Shown here: piece by piece, positions 34,576-42,579 of the stretch
Numbering within the stretch: the stretch's first letter is position 1
Layout: every line of letters starts with the position of its first letter
Assembly (NCBI GenBank): GCA_029569475.1
Contig: JAKQSZ010000051.1
Span: 1-48,527 of the forward strand
Length of the DNA: 48,527 nucleotides
Direction of reading: 5' to 3'
Source: Candidatus Eiseniibacteriota bacterium
Lineage (GTDB): Bacteria > Eisenbacteria > RBG-16-71-46 > CAIMUX01
Position numbers and translations under genes: made by a program
Notes under the pieces: generated by a model
Database searches by the model: none
Told to the model about the DNA's origin: nothing
The model's input: only the letters and a program-made list of their open reading frames with translations

Positions 34576-37419
34576 GTGCGACACCCCACACATCGCCACG
34601 GGTTCACCCTGGTCGAGACCATGGTCGCCATCGGCATCACTGGCCTGATCTCGCTGTCGCTGGTCCAGGCGTTGCAGGCCAGCCGGCGTTCGAACTCGCG
34701 AACCCGCACGCTCATCGAAATGCAGCAGAACGCGCGCGCCGGGCTCAATGCGTTGGCCGACGACCTGCGCCACGTCAGCTACGGCAAGGACCCGACGCAG
34801 CCCTCGATCGACTACGCCGGTCCCGACTCGACAACCTTCATCGCCGACGTCCTGGATGAGCATCCCGGGGCCGAGCGGATCACCTACTTCCTGTCGCGGG
34901 AAGGGGACCCGCTGACGCGCAACCCGGATGACACCGTCCTCTGGCGAGTGGTCAGCGACACCGCCGGGGTCGTCCTGCTGCGGGCGCCGCAGTCCTACGG
35001 AATCTCCCGGGGCGGGCTTGGCTTCCGCTGGTTCAACGGAGGCGGCGTGGAGCTTCCCAACCCGGTGCCGCAACCGGAACAGGTCGGCGAGATCGCCGTG
35101 AGCCTGACCGCGGCGGCGCCCGACCCGATCGGCAGCGAGTACCCCGAACTCGAACTCTCCGCCACCATCTATCCGCGCAACCTGCCCCTCTCCCCGGCGC
35201 GCAGCCGGCCCAACGCTCCGGGGTGCGGCAGCCTGGACTACCCCAACTGCGAGTCGGCCACGATGACCTGGACGACGCCGACCCAGAACACCGACGGCAC
35301 CGACCTGCCGCTCTCCGACATCAGCCACTTCTCCATCTACTTCGGGACCGACCCCGATGAGCAGTCGCTCTACACCAAGCTGGCGCGGACCATCAACGAG
35401 TGGACCATCCCCAACCTGGTCGGCGGACACACCTACTACCTCTCGGTGACCTGCGTCAGCCGCTCCGGGGTGGAGAGCTACAAGTGCACCCGCAGCGCCG
35501 ACATGAGCAGCAACCGGGTGCCCAATGCGCCGGACGACCTCGCCGTCGCCGGCTGGGGCGGCGGCGGCCTGCGGTTGGCCTGGACCGGAGTGTCGACCTT
35601 CACGGGCGGCGAGACGATCTCCACCCCGGTGACCTACAACATCTACCGCGACCTGACTTCCGGCTTCGAACCGGACGCTGACAACCTGCTCTCCTCGGTG
35701 ACCTACGCGACCGAGTACGTCGATACGACCATGGTCTCCTGCTCCACCGTCTATTACCAGGTGAGGGCCATGGCCTGCGGGAACGAGGGGGACTCCTCGC
35801 CCGAGGCAACCGGCTCCCTGCCGGCTCCCCCGTCGTGTCCTTCGTCGATCACGGCGGTGCCGGGAGCGGGAGCGGGCTCGGTCGATCTGACCTGGGTCCC
35901 GCCGACCACCCGGGTTGACGGCTCCGCGCTCGACCCGGCCGACATTCAAGGGTACGTGGTGGTGGGCGACACCCTTCCCGGCAGCGAAACCGTCCTCCAG
36001 GAGATCGAGGGGGCCGTCAGCGGTGGAACCGTGACCGGCCTGGAGAACTGCGCCAACTACTACCTCAACCTCCGCTGCATCGACGACTGCTCCCACACCG
36101 GCGACTACTGCCCGGGCAACGAGGTCATGGTCTTCACGGCATCCCCGTGTGACGAGGCTCCGCCGGAAGCGCCGCCCGCGCTGTCGCTCAACGCCTCGGA
36201 CGACCGGATCGACCTGCAGTGGCCGGCCAATCACACGGACTGCGACCTGGCCGGCTATCGCATCTACTACGGCACGAATCAGGGAGGCCCCTACAACGGG
36301 ACCGGCGCGGCCGAGGGGCCGAGTCCGGTCGAGGTCGACGTCCAGGAGGTGGAACAGGGGGACGTCTGCCGCGCCGCCCTGACCAGCCTCAGCGAGTGCC
36401 AGCTCTACTATGTCGTGGTGAAGGCCATCGACCGCTGCGAACCGCCGCGGGAGAGCGCCGCTTCCCCCGAAGCCGACGGCATCACCACCTGCACCCCGTG
36501 CCAGATGGCCACCTGCTGCAACATGTGGACGGTGACCGGGTCCTCCCAGAACCTCCTTCACCTGGAGGTGTATACGACCAATTCCGGCGGCGAGACGCTG
36601 ACCCGCCTGATCCCGACCTACAACGGCTCGCAGTTGATGAGCGAAGTCTGGTTCGGCCGCCCCCTGGTCCGCGTCTGGTCCGCCGACGGAGGCGCCGGCC
36701 AGGACGGTCCCGTCGGTCCGCAACCTTCGGGCACCACCCTCAACATCACCGACGTGATCGTCCCCTCGACGACCAAGATCCACCACGGCATCCCGCTGAC
36801 GGTCCTCTTCGACAGCGACGTCCGGGACGTCCCGATGGACATCGGCCTCCGCGGCCTCTCCGGCAGCTGCGACGGCCAGGGGACGGGACGGGGCGCGCTG
36901 CTGCACGACGACTTCGACGACCTCAGCACCAACGGCTGGACCAGGGTCAGCGGTTCCTGGTCCGCCCCGGGCGGGGACGCTCGCCAGACGCTCACCTCGG
37001 GCAACTACGTGATGCTGGCCGACGGGCTCTCCTTGGGAGACTTCACCTACGAGGCCAAGCTGCTGACGGCCAGCGGAACCGTCAAGTCCTCCTACCTGGT
37101 CTTCCGCTACCAGAACTCGAGCAACTACTACGTCTGCGGCATCCGCGCCGACACCGACCGGATCCGCATCGGCAAGATCCGCAACGGAGCCTGGTCGAGC
37201 GAGCCGGCCTACTACGCGACGACCATCAACGAGAACCAGTACTACACGCTCCGGCTGGTGGTCACCGGCACGCGGGCGCAGGTCTGGTACGGCTGCAACA
37301 AGGTCATCGACGTCAACGACAGCAGCATGTGGCTGACGGGCGGCGTCGGCCTCTCGACCCGCCAGGCCACCGGCAAGTTCGACGACATCAAGATCATGGC
37401 GGGGGCGCAGCTTCCGTGA
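34576..37419 (+). CDS. Giant PilW/GspJ-like pseudopilin with fibronectin III and LamG-like domains
   Basis: GTG 34576 follows AGGAGGG (34562-34568). The 947-residue protein starts MRHPTHRHG-FTLVETMVAIGITGLISLSLVQAL, a class III prepilin motif with Glu at +5, and residues ~9-200 resemble PilW/GspJ (NARAGLNALADDLRHVSY). Then come four fibronectin III-like units (~212-310, 312-415, 416-530, 532-640), each with the W-x-P...Y-x-I/V-Y...Y-x-V/L pattern and cysteine pairs. A separate beta segment covers ~642-770. The final ~170 residues (from DDFDDLSTNGWTRVSGSW) are a LamG/concanavalin-like jelly roll ending KFDDIKIMAG. PilW proteins usually have 200-350 residues. The fusion suggests a tip adhesin or binding module displayed by a pilus or pseudopilus. 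Confidence 0.8.
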   Translation: MRHPTHRHGFTLVETMVAIGITGLISLSLVQALQASRRSNSRTRTLIEMQQNARAGLNALADDLRHVSYGKDPTQPSIDYAGPDSTTFIADVLDEHPGAERITYFLSREGDPLTRNPDDTVLWRVVSDTAGVVLLRAPQSYGISRGGLGFRWFNGGGVELPNPVPQPEQVGEIAVSLTAAAPDPIGSEYPELELSATIYPRNLPLSPARSRPNAPGCGSLDYPNCESATMTWTTPTQNTDGTDLPLSDISHFSIYFGTDPDEQSLYTKLARTINEWTIPNLVGGHTYYLSVTCVSRSGVESYKCTRSADMSSNRVPNAPDDLAVAGWGGGGLRLAWTGVSTFTGGETISTPVTYNIYRDLTSGFEPDADNLLSSVTYATEYVDTTMVSCSTVYYQVRAMACGNEGDSSPEATGSLPAPPSCPSSITAVPGAGAGSVDLTWVPPTTRVDGSALDPADIQGYVVVGDTLPGSETVLQEIEGAVSGGTVTGLENCANYYLNLRCIDDCSHTGDYCPGNEVMVFTASPCDEAPPEAPPALSLNASDDRIDLQWPANHTDCDLAGYRIYYGTNQGGPYNGTGAAEGPSPVEVDVQEVEQGDVCRAALTSLSECQLYYVVVKAIDRCEPPRESAASPEADGITTCTPCQMATCCNMWTVTGSSQNLLHLEVYTTNSGGETLTRLIPTYNGSQLMSEVWFGRPLVRVWSADGGAGQDGPVGPQPSGTTLNITDVIVPSTTKIHHGIPLTVLFDSDVRDVPMDIGLRGLSGSCDGQGTGRGALLHDDFDDLSTNGWTRVSGSWSAPGGDARQTLTSGNYVMLADGLSLGDFTYEAKLLTASGTVKSSYLVFRYQNSSNYYVCGIRADTDRIRIGKIRNGAWSSEPAYYATTINENQYYTLRLVVTGTRAQVWYGCNKVIDVNDSSMWLTGGVGLSTRQATGKFDDIKIMAGAQLP

Positions 37420-38405
37420 GCCTGAGGGCGGCGCGGGAGCGGCCGGCCGCCATGGCTGCGGCCGTCGGGAGGCTCCCGGCCTGCACCGTCGTGGTGGAGG
37501 TGCTGCTCCTCGCGGCAGCCCTGTTGTTCGCGACGCCGGGCCGTGACGCATCGGCCGGCCATCCGCCGCCGCGCCCCTCGCCGGGCGGCAGATCCGGTGC
37601 GGAGGCCGAGTCCCTGCGCATTCTCTTCACCGCCGAGACGCGCGGCAACCTCGCGCCGTGCGCGTGCCCGTCCCGCCCGCTGGGCGGACTGGCGCGCCGG
37701 GTGGCCTTCCTGCACTCCTATCGTGACCGCCCCGGCGTCCTCTGCCTCGACGTGGGAGGTTTCCTCCCGCAAGGCGAGGTCCGGCTGCCGGACTCGCCGG
37801 AGGTCGCCAGAGAATACGTCGAGCTTCTGTTGGACGGGATGGACACCGCGGGAGTGCGGGCGAGCGCCCTGGACTTCGGCGAGCGTCGGTTCCTGGACGG
37901 CATCACGCCGGAAGCGATGGGGAGGAGCGGCACGAGGCTGCTCGAGGCTGATCCCCCGGGGCCTGCGTTTGTGTTTGCCGCTCACGGCCGCCGCATCGCC
38001 ATCCTCGCGCTGGAGGAGACGTCCGAGGACGCGCTCGTGCGCGATGCCGGCGCCGCGGCCCGCGCCCGTTGCGACCTCCTGGTCGTGCTGGCGCGCGCTG
38101 ACGCCTTCACCGGACGTCGCCTGGCTCGCCTGGCCAGGCCCGATCTGGTCCTCCTCTCCCGGGGAGCGCGCCCGGAGGGACTGCTCATGGAAGGTTCCGT
38201 TCCGCTGGTCGGGTGCGGCATCGAGGGACGCGAGGTCGGCGAGGTGGTCCTGGTCCTCGAGCGTGACAGCCATCGCGCACGCGTGGCGGACTGGCGGCTG
38301 CACGCGATGGACGCGACCCAGCCGGAACACCCGGAGTTCGAACGCCGCGTCCGCCGCCTTCTCGCGCGCGGTCTGGCCAGCGGTATCGCCTCAGCCCGAG
38401 AGTAA
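37416..38405 (+). CDS. Degenerate metallophosphatase/5'-nucleotidase-like protein, coupled to the giant pseudopilin
   Basis: The likely start is GTG 37416, overlapping the previous stop by 4 nt (GTGA); ATG 37452 is an alternative. The 329-residue product has an N-terminal hydrophobic segment (VVVEVLLLAAALLFA, ~29-43), so it is exported or anchored. The domain starts LRILFTAETRGNLAPCACPSRPLGGLARRVAFL and continues VLCLDVGGFLP. This resembles UshA-like calcineurin phosphoesterases, in which the first block is normally ILHTNDxHG. The Asp-His metal ligands are replaced (AETRG), so catalysis is doubtful, while a Cys-x-Cys is present. No C-terminal nucleotidase domain follows. Its coupling to the pseudopilin hints at a shared surface role. 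Confidence 0.62.
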   Translation: MSLRAARERPAAMAAAVGRLPACTVVVEVLLLAAALLFATPGRDASAGHPPPRPSPGGRSGAEAESLRILFTAETRGNLAPCACPSRPLGGLARRVAFLHSYRDRPGVLCLDVGGFLPQGEVRLPDSPEVAREYVELLLDGMDTAGVRASALDFGERRFLDGITPEAMGRSGTRLLEADPPGPAFVFAAHGRRIAILALEETSEDALVRDAGAAARARCDLLVVLARADAFTGRRLARLARPDLVLLSRGARPEGLLMEGSVPLVGCGIEGREVGEVVLVLERDSHRARVADWRLHAMDATQPEHPEFERRVRRLLARGLASGIASARE

Positions 38406-38490
38406 CGCGGGACGTCGCACCGCCCTGGCGACCGACCGCCTTGCCGCCCTCCTGTGGAATGCCGGCAAGCTCGAGGGGGAGTCCGCCCCA

Positions 38491-38504
38491 CACCACCGGT
38501 GGTG
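38491..38504. terminator. Palindrome between convergent genes
   Basis: CACCACCGGTGGTG is a perfect 14-bp palindrome in the 116-bp gap between the convergent metallophosphatase-like and histidine kinase genes. It could form a 5-bp stem with a CCGG loop on either strand and act as a weak two-way terminator. No U tract. Confidence 0.3.
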
Positions 38505-38521
38505 AGATAGCGGGCCCGGGA

Positions 38522-40579
38522 TCATGCGGGCCGGAGGCCGCTCTCGGATTCGCCGGGCAGCGACGCTTCTTCCGCCTGCCCGCGGCCGTCCTGGGCCGCT
38601 GCGCGGCCACCTTCCGCAGGGTCGTGCCGGCCTTTCGGCCGTCCGGGCGGCGTGGGGAACGGGACGATCCTGCGCATCCGATTGCGGGCCGGCAGCATGA
38701 TGTCGACCACGGTGCCGGTCCCCGGCTCGCTGCGCAGTTCCATTCGTCCCTCGTGTTGCTGGACGATTCCAAAGGAGGTGGAGAGGCCCAGCCCTCGCAT
38801 CCGGGAGCCCTTCGTCGTGAAGAACGGGTCGAAGGCGCGCCTCTGCACCTCGGGCGTCATGCCGCAGCCATCATCTTCCACACGCACCAGGACCATCCGG
38901 TCACGGCTCTCCGTGCAGACGCGGATCTCCCCGCCCGCCTCCATCGCCTCGGCCGCGTTGACCAGCACGCGGCGGAAGACGTCCTGGAGCAGCGGTTCGG
39001 CCCCGAGCACCTGGGGGACGGGGCCGAGGTCGAGGCGGATGCTGGTGGTGGGCGCGCCCGGTTCACGCGTGGTGCGCCAGAGATCCTCCAGGTAGAGCGT
39101 GACCTCGCGCAGGACGGAGTTCAGATCGACCTCGCCGAAGCGAAGATCCATCTGGTCGCCGAAGTACTCCTGGAGCTGGCGGACCATCTCCCCGGCGCGG
39201 ATGCTGGAGTTCTGGATCGTCCGCAGATTCTCCCGCGCCGTGTCGTCCAGGTCTTTGCGCAAGAGGAGCTGCGTCCGCCCCAGGATCACGGCCAGGAGGT
39301 TGTTGAAGTTGTGGGCCACCATGGCCGTCATCTCGCCCATGGCCCGGAGCCGTTCGCTCTGCATCACTTGCCGGAGCAGCCGTCGCTTCTCCCCCACATC
39401 GGTCAGGACCAGTTCGACCGCCCGTCCGCCACGCTGCTGCACGCCCCGCCCCCGGACCTCCAGTTCGACCAGCTTCCCCGATCGCGTCTGCCCGGCCAGG
39501 TCGACCCGGAACTCCTCCAGCGTTTCCTCGGACCGGCGCAGGTGATCGCGGGCCACGCGGTGGAAGTCGGGGTGCACGAAGCGCGTCCACCGCAGGTTCT
39601 CCAGCACCGGGCTGTCGGCGGGGTACTCGAAGATCTCCAGGAAGGCGCGGTTGGCAAAGGTGACGCGATCCCGCTCCAGGAGCACGAAGGCGTCGGGGCT
39701 CCCCTCCACCAGAAGCCGGTACTTCTCCCGCGACGCGGCCAGTTCCGCGGTCCGGCGCTGGACCTTGTCTTCGAGGGTGGCATTGAGGGCGATCAACTCC
39801 TCCTGGGCGGCCACCAGTTCCTTCTTCTGAAGGTCGAGCGACTGGGCCGCCTGCGCGAAGCGGGACGCCAGTTCCTCGATCTCGTCGCCGGTCGAGACCG
39901 AGAAGGAAGGGTTCCATTCGCCGCGTTCCAGCGCCGTCGTGGCAAGCACCAGGCGGCCGAGCGGACGGGCGATCCGCCGCGCGAGCTTGTGCGAGGCGTA
40001 GACCCCGCCGAGGATCCCGACGGCCGCGGCGATGAGCAGCAGGATGCGCGTCCCCAGCGCCTCCCGGTGCACGCTCGAGAGAGAGAGGCCGACCCGCACG
40101 GTCCCCCATCGTCCGCCGGGGTCGGCGCCGATACGGACCGGGATCACGGATTCCACGATCGGTATCTCGCGGCCGCGTTCGTCGCGGTACTCCGACTCCT
40201 GCAGCACGGGCCCGTCGGCATGGAGCGCGTGCATGTCCTGCAGGCCGGTCAGCTGGGCTCCCTGCATCTCCCGGCGGCCCCCGTAGCCGGCGACCTTGCC
40301 CTCCTTGTCCAGGATGATGACGTGGGTCAGGTCCGGCTCGGCCAGCGTGGCATCGGCCATCTGCTGCAGCGTGAGATAGTCGTAGTTGAGCAGGTACGGA
40401 CGCGAGACAGCGGCGAGATTCAGGGAGAGCGACCGGGCGCGCAGCTCGGTCTGGCGGCGCAGCGCGCTGGTCACGTAGGACTCGGCCACCGCCGCCAGGA
40501 GACCCACGACGAGCAGGATGACCAGCGAGAAGGCCAGGGTGAACCGATGGACCAGTCCCAATCGTCGCCTGCCGATCAT
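38522..40579 (-). CDS. Membrane histidine kinase with PAS domain, coupled to a solute-binding protein
   Basis: ATG 40579 overlaps the stop of the binding-protein gene by 4 nt (ATGA); 685 residues. TM1 is at ~13-33 and a periplasmic sensor loop (~35-170) leads to TM2 (~176-196). A HAMP region, a heptad-rich coiled coil (AAQEELIALNATLEDKVQRRTAELA) and a PAS domain (~295-400) follow. The dimerisation domain carries phospho-acceptor H423 in MVAHNFNNLLAVILG, and the HATPase domain has the N-box (NAAEAM), DDGCGM and GLGLSTSFGIVQQH. This DHp type (HxFNNLL) belongs to NtrB-like orphan kinases. No response regulator is adjacent. The C-terminal ~45 residues are a charged, non-conserved tail. Confidence 0.88.
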   Translation of the reverse strand: MIGRRRLGLVHRFTLAFSLVILLVVGLLAAVAESYVTSALRRQTELRARSLSLNLAAVSRPYLLNYDYLTLQQMADATLAEPDLTHVIILDKEGKVAGYGGRREMQGAQLTGLQDMHALHADGPVLQESEYRDERGREIPIVESVIPVRIGADPGGRWGTVRVGLSLSSVHREALGTRILLLIAAAVGILGGVYASHKLARRIARPLGRLVLATTALERGEWNPSFSVSTGDEIEELASRFAQAAQSLDLQKKELVAAQEELIALNATLEDKVQRRTAELAASREKYRLLVEGSPDAFVLLERDRVTFANRAFLEIFEYPADSPVLENLRWTRFVHPDFHRVARDHLRRSEETLEEFRVDLAGQTRSGKLVELEVRGRGVQQRGGRAVELVLTDVGEKRRLLRQVMQSERLRAMGEMTAMVAHNFNNLLAVILGRTQLLLRKDLDDTARENLRTIQNSSIRAGEMVRQLQEYFGDQMDLRFGEVDLNSVLREVTLYLEDLWRTTREPGAPTTSIRLDLGPVPQVLGAEPLLQDVFRRVLVNAAEAMEAGGEIRVCTESRDRMVLVRVEDDGCGMTPEVQRRAFDPFFTTKGSRMRGLGLSTSFGIVQQHEGRMELRSEPGTGTVVDIMLPARNRMRRIVPFPTPPGRPKGRHDPAEGGRAAAQDGRGQAEEASLPGESESGLRPA

Positions 40580-42351
40580 CGCAGGGTTCCTTCGGCGGAA
40601 GGCTGTTGCGCCAGGAGCGGCTGGCGGATCCAGACCCGCTCGAACGGCGCCAGGGCGAAGCCGAACTGGCTGAGCTCGAGCCCTTCCACCCCCGGCGAAA
40701 TGGCGTAGACGCTTTCCGCGTGGTAGAGGGGGATCATGGGAGCAAGCCGCAGCACCTGTTCCTCGACGCGGCGGTACATGGCCGAACGTTCGGGTCCGGG
40801 CACCATCCGCCTTCCCAGGGCCAGCAGCGAATCGACCTCGCGATCGGAGAAGCGGCACACGTTGTAGGGCTCACCGGTGCGGAAGAGGAAGTAGAGGAAG
40901 GCGTCCGGATCGGGGACGTCGGCCACCCAGCTCAGGGTGAACATGGGCGCCTCTCCCCGGGTGATCCGCCCATCCAGCTCCGGCCAGGTGACCTGGTGCA
41001 CTCGCACCGTGACGCCGATGTCGGCGAGTTGGTCCCGCACGTGATCGGTCAGCCAGCTCGAGCTCGAGATGCTCGTGTAGAAATCGATCGGCGGAAGCGG
41101 ATGGCGCTCGTCGTAGCCGGCGTCCTTCAGCCTTGCTCGCGCCGCCTGGGGATCGCACGGCAGCACCTTGGGCTCGGGGTTGTAGCCGGTCAGGACCGGC
41201 GGCAGCACACCCTTGGCCAACTGCAGCTCGCCGGCCGCCTCCGGTGCGACCAGGCTGGGCCGGTCCAGCCCCATGGCCAGGGCCTGACGCACCTCCAGCC
41301 GGTCCAGCGGGGAGATGTCCAGGTTCAGTCCGATGAAGCTGACCCCGATGTCGACGGAGCGCACGATGGTGTATCCGGCGGCGTCCCCGAGAAGCGAGCG
41401 GCGGGTGGAGGGAACGCTGATCACGTCGACATCTCCCTCCAGCAACGCCGCCACCTGGTCGTCGGGAGCAAGATCGGTGGAGGCGACGAACTGGAGCGAG
41501 TCCAGCAGCGCCGGACCGCCCCAATAGGAGGCGTGGCGGGCCAGTGTGATGGTGCCGCCGCTCCTTCCGCGGTAGGCGAAAGGACCGGTGCCGATCACGC
41601 GGAGCGACTCCGCGGCCCCGGCCAGGCGCGCCGGTTGGATCTTGAGCTGGTCCATGCACAGAACCGACAGGAAGAAGCTGAGGGGCTCGCCCAGACGGAT
41701 GCAGAGGATGTTGTCCCCTTCGGTCCAGATGCCGCGAACCGCCGGCGCGCGGCCGGCCTGGAACTCGGCCGCGCCGTCGATGCCCCGAAGGTAGGTCTCG
41801 GCGAGGCAGCCACCACGCGGATCCAGCGCGCGCTGCAGCGCGGCCTGCACGTCCCGCGAGGTCAGGGCGCTCCCGTCGTGGAACCTCAGGCTGTCCCGCA
41901 GAAGAAACCGATAGAGCCGTCCCCCTTCGCCGATGACCCAGGATCGCGCCAGGGAAGGCCGCACGCCCATCAGCGGGTCGAGCTCCACCAGCCCCTCGTA
42001 GATCTGGTTGGTCACGGCCGCCTCGTAGACGTCGTTGACCAGGACAGGATCGAAGGTGCCGGGATCCTCCTGCAGGACGCGCAGGGTGCCGCCGGCGTGA
42101 GCGCGGGCCCCATGGTCCTCCGGCTCGGCGGCGGGATGCCTGCATGCGCCGGGCAGCGCCAGGGCCGCGGCCAGCGCCAGGACCGGGACCGGGAGAGGGA
42201 GGCGGGCCTCGCGCCCCTCTTTCCCTGGACTCTGGCCACACCGGGCAGGGGGCTTGCGGAAAGGGAAGCGGCCACCGGCGGCCGGCGATGCCCGGTCGAC
42301 GGCGTCTCCCGGCCCCTTCGACCGTGTGCTGTCCCGAGCCCGCGGGACCAT
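40576..42351 (-). CDS. ABC-type solute-binding protein, family 5 (DppA/OppA-like)
   Basis: The start is set at ATG 42351, with GAGGA 9 nt upstream; a GTG at 42372 would add seven residues. The protein has 591 residues. A long basic N-region precedes a hydrophobic core ending LALPGAC, possibly a weak lipobox that would make it a lipoprotein. The family 5 signature is GGTLRVLQEDPGTFDPVLVNDVYEAAVTNQIYEGLVELDPLMGVRPSLARSW, then FHDGSALTSRDVQAALQRAL. Such proteins bind peptides, nickel or sugars for ABC importers, but no permease or ATPase genes are nearby. Its ATGA overlap with the histidine kinase suggests that it delivers a ligand signal to the kinase instead. Confidence 0.88.
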   Translation of the reverse strand: MVPRARDSTRSKGPGDAVDRASPAAGGRFPFRKPPARCGQSPGKEGREARLPLPVPVLALAAALALPGACRHPAAEPEDHGARAHAGGTLRVLQEDPGTFDPVLVNDVYEAAVTNQIYEGLVELDPLMGVRPSLARSWVIGEGGRLYRFLLRDSLRFHDGSALTSRDVQAALQRALDPRGGCLAETYLRGIDGAAEFQAGRAPAVRGIWTEGDNILCIRLGEPLSFFLSVLCMDQLKIQPARLAGAAESLRVIGTGPFAYRGRSGGTITLARHASYWGGPALLDSLQFVASTDLAPDDQVAALLEGDVDVISVPSTRRSLLGDAAGYTIVRSVDIGVSFIGLNLDISPLDRLEVRQALAMGLDRPSLVAPEAAGELQLAKGVLPPVLTGYNPEPKVLPCDPQAARARLKDAGYDERHPLPPIDFYTSISSSSWLTDHVRDQLADIGVTVRVHQVTWPELDGRITRGEAPMFTLSWVADVPDPDAFLYFLFRTGEPYNVCRFSDREVDSLLALGRRMVPGPERSAMYRRVEEQVLRLAPMIPLYHAESVYAISPGVEGLELSQFGFALAPFERVWIRQPLLAQQPSAEGTLR

Positions 42352-42524
42352 GGCGGTTGCTTCCTCGGTCACGTCGTTGCTTTTCCGTCCTGCTGGCGCG
42401 CGGCGCCGGTCAGATCCGTCTGGCCACCGCCCGCGCCGCGCCAGCGACCAGAATCGCCGCCTCCCGATTCGGCGGTGGCTCTTCTTCCTTCGTCACGCGG
42501 CCGGCCTGTCTTGACCCCGCCGGC

Positions 42525-42554
42525 TTGACCAGCGCCCGCCGCCCGGCCTAACGT
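42525..42554 (+). promoter_or_regulatory. Candidate sigma-70 promoter of nadE
   Basis: TTGACC (42525-42530, five of six -35 positions) and TAACGT (42549-42554, weak -10) are 18 bp apart. The predicted transcript starts about 20 nt before the nadE ATG at 42580, leaving just the AGGGAGA ribosome site (42567-42573). An overlapping TTGACC at 42511 lacks a matching -10. Confidence 0.4.
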
Positions 42555-42579
42555 CAACCAGACAAAAGGGAGACGATCC

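Noticed and set aside
34249..37551. 1100-codon open frame on the minus strand opposite the pseudopilin genes
   Set aside because: The plus strand has ribosome sites, prepilin motifs and tight gene spacing. The minus product is low-complexity.
38441..40708. 755-codon plus-strand frame opposite the histidine kinase
   Set aside because: The kinase motifs on the minus strand are unambiguous.
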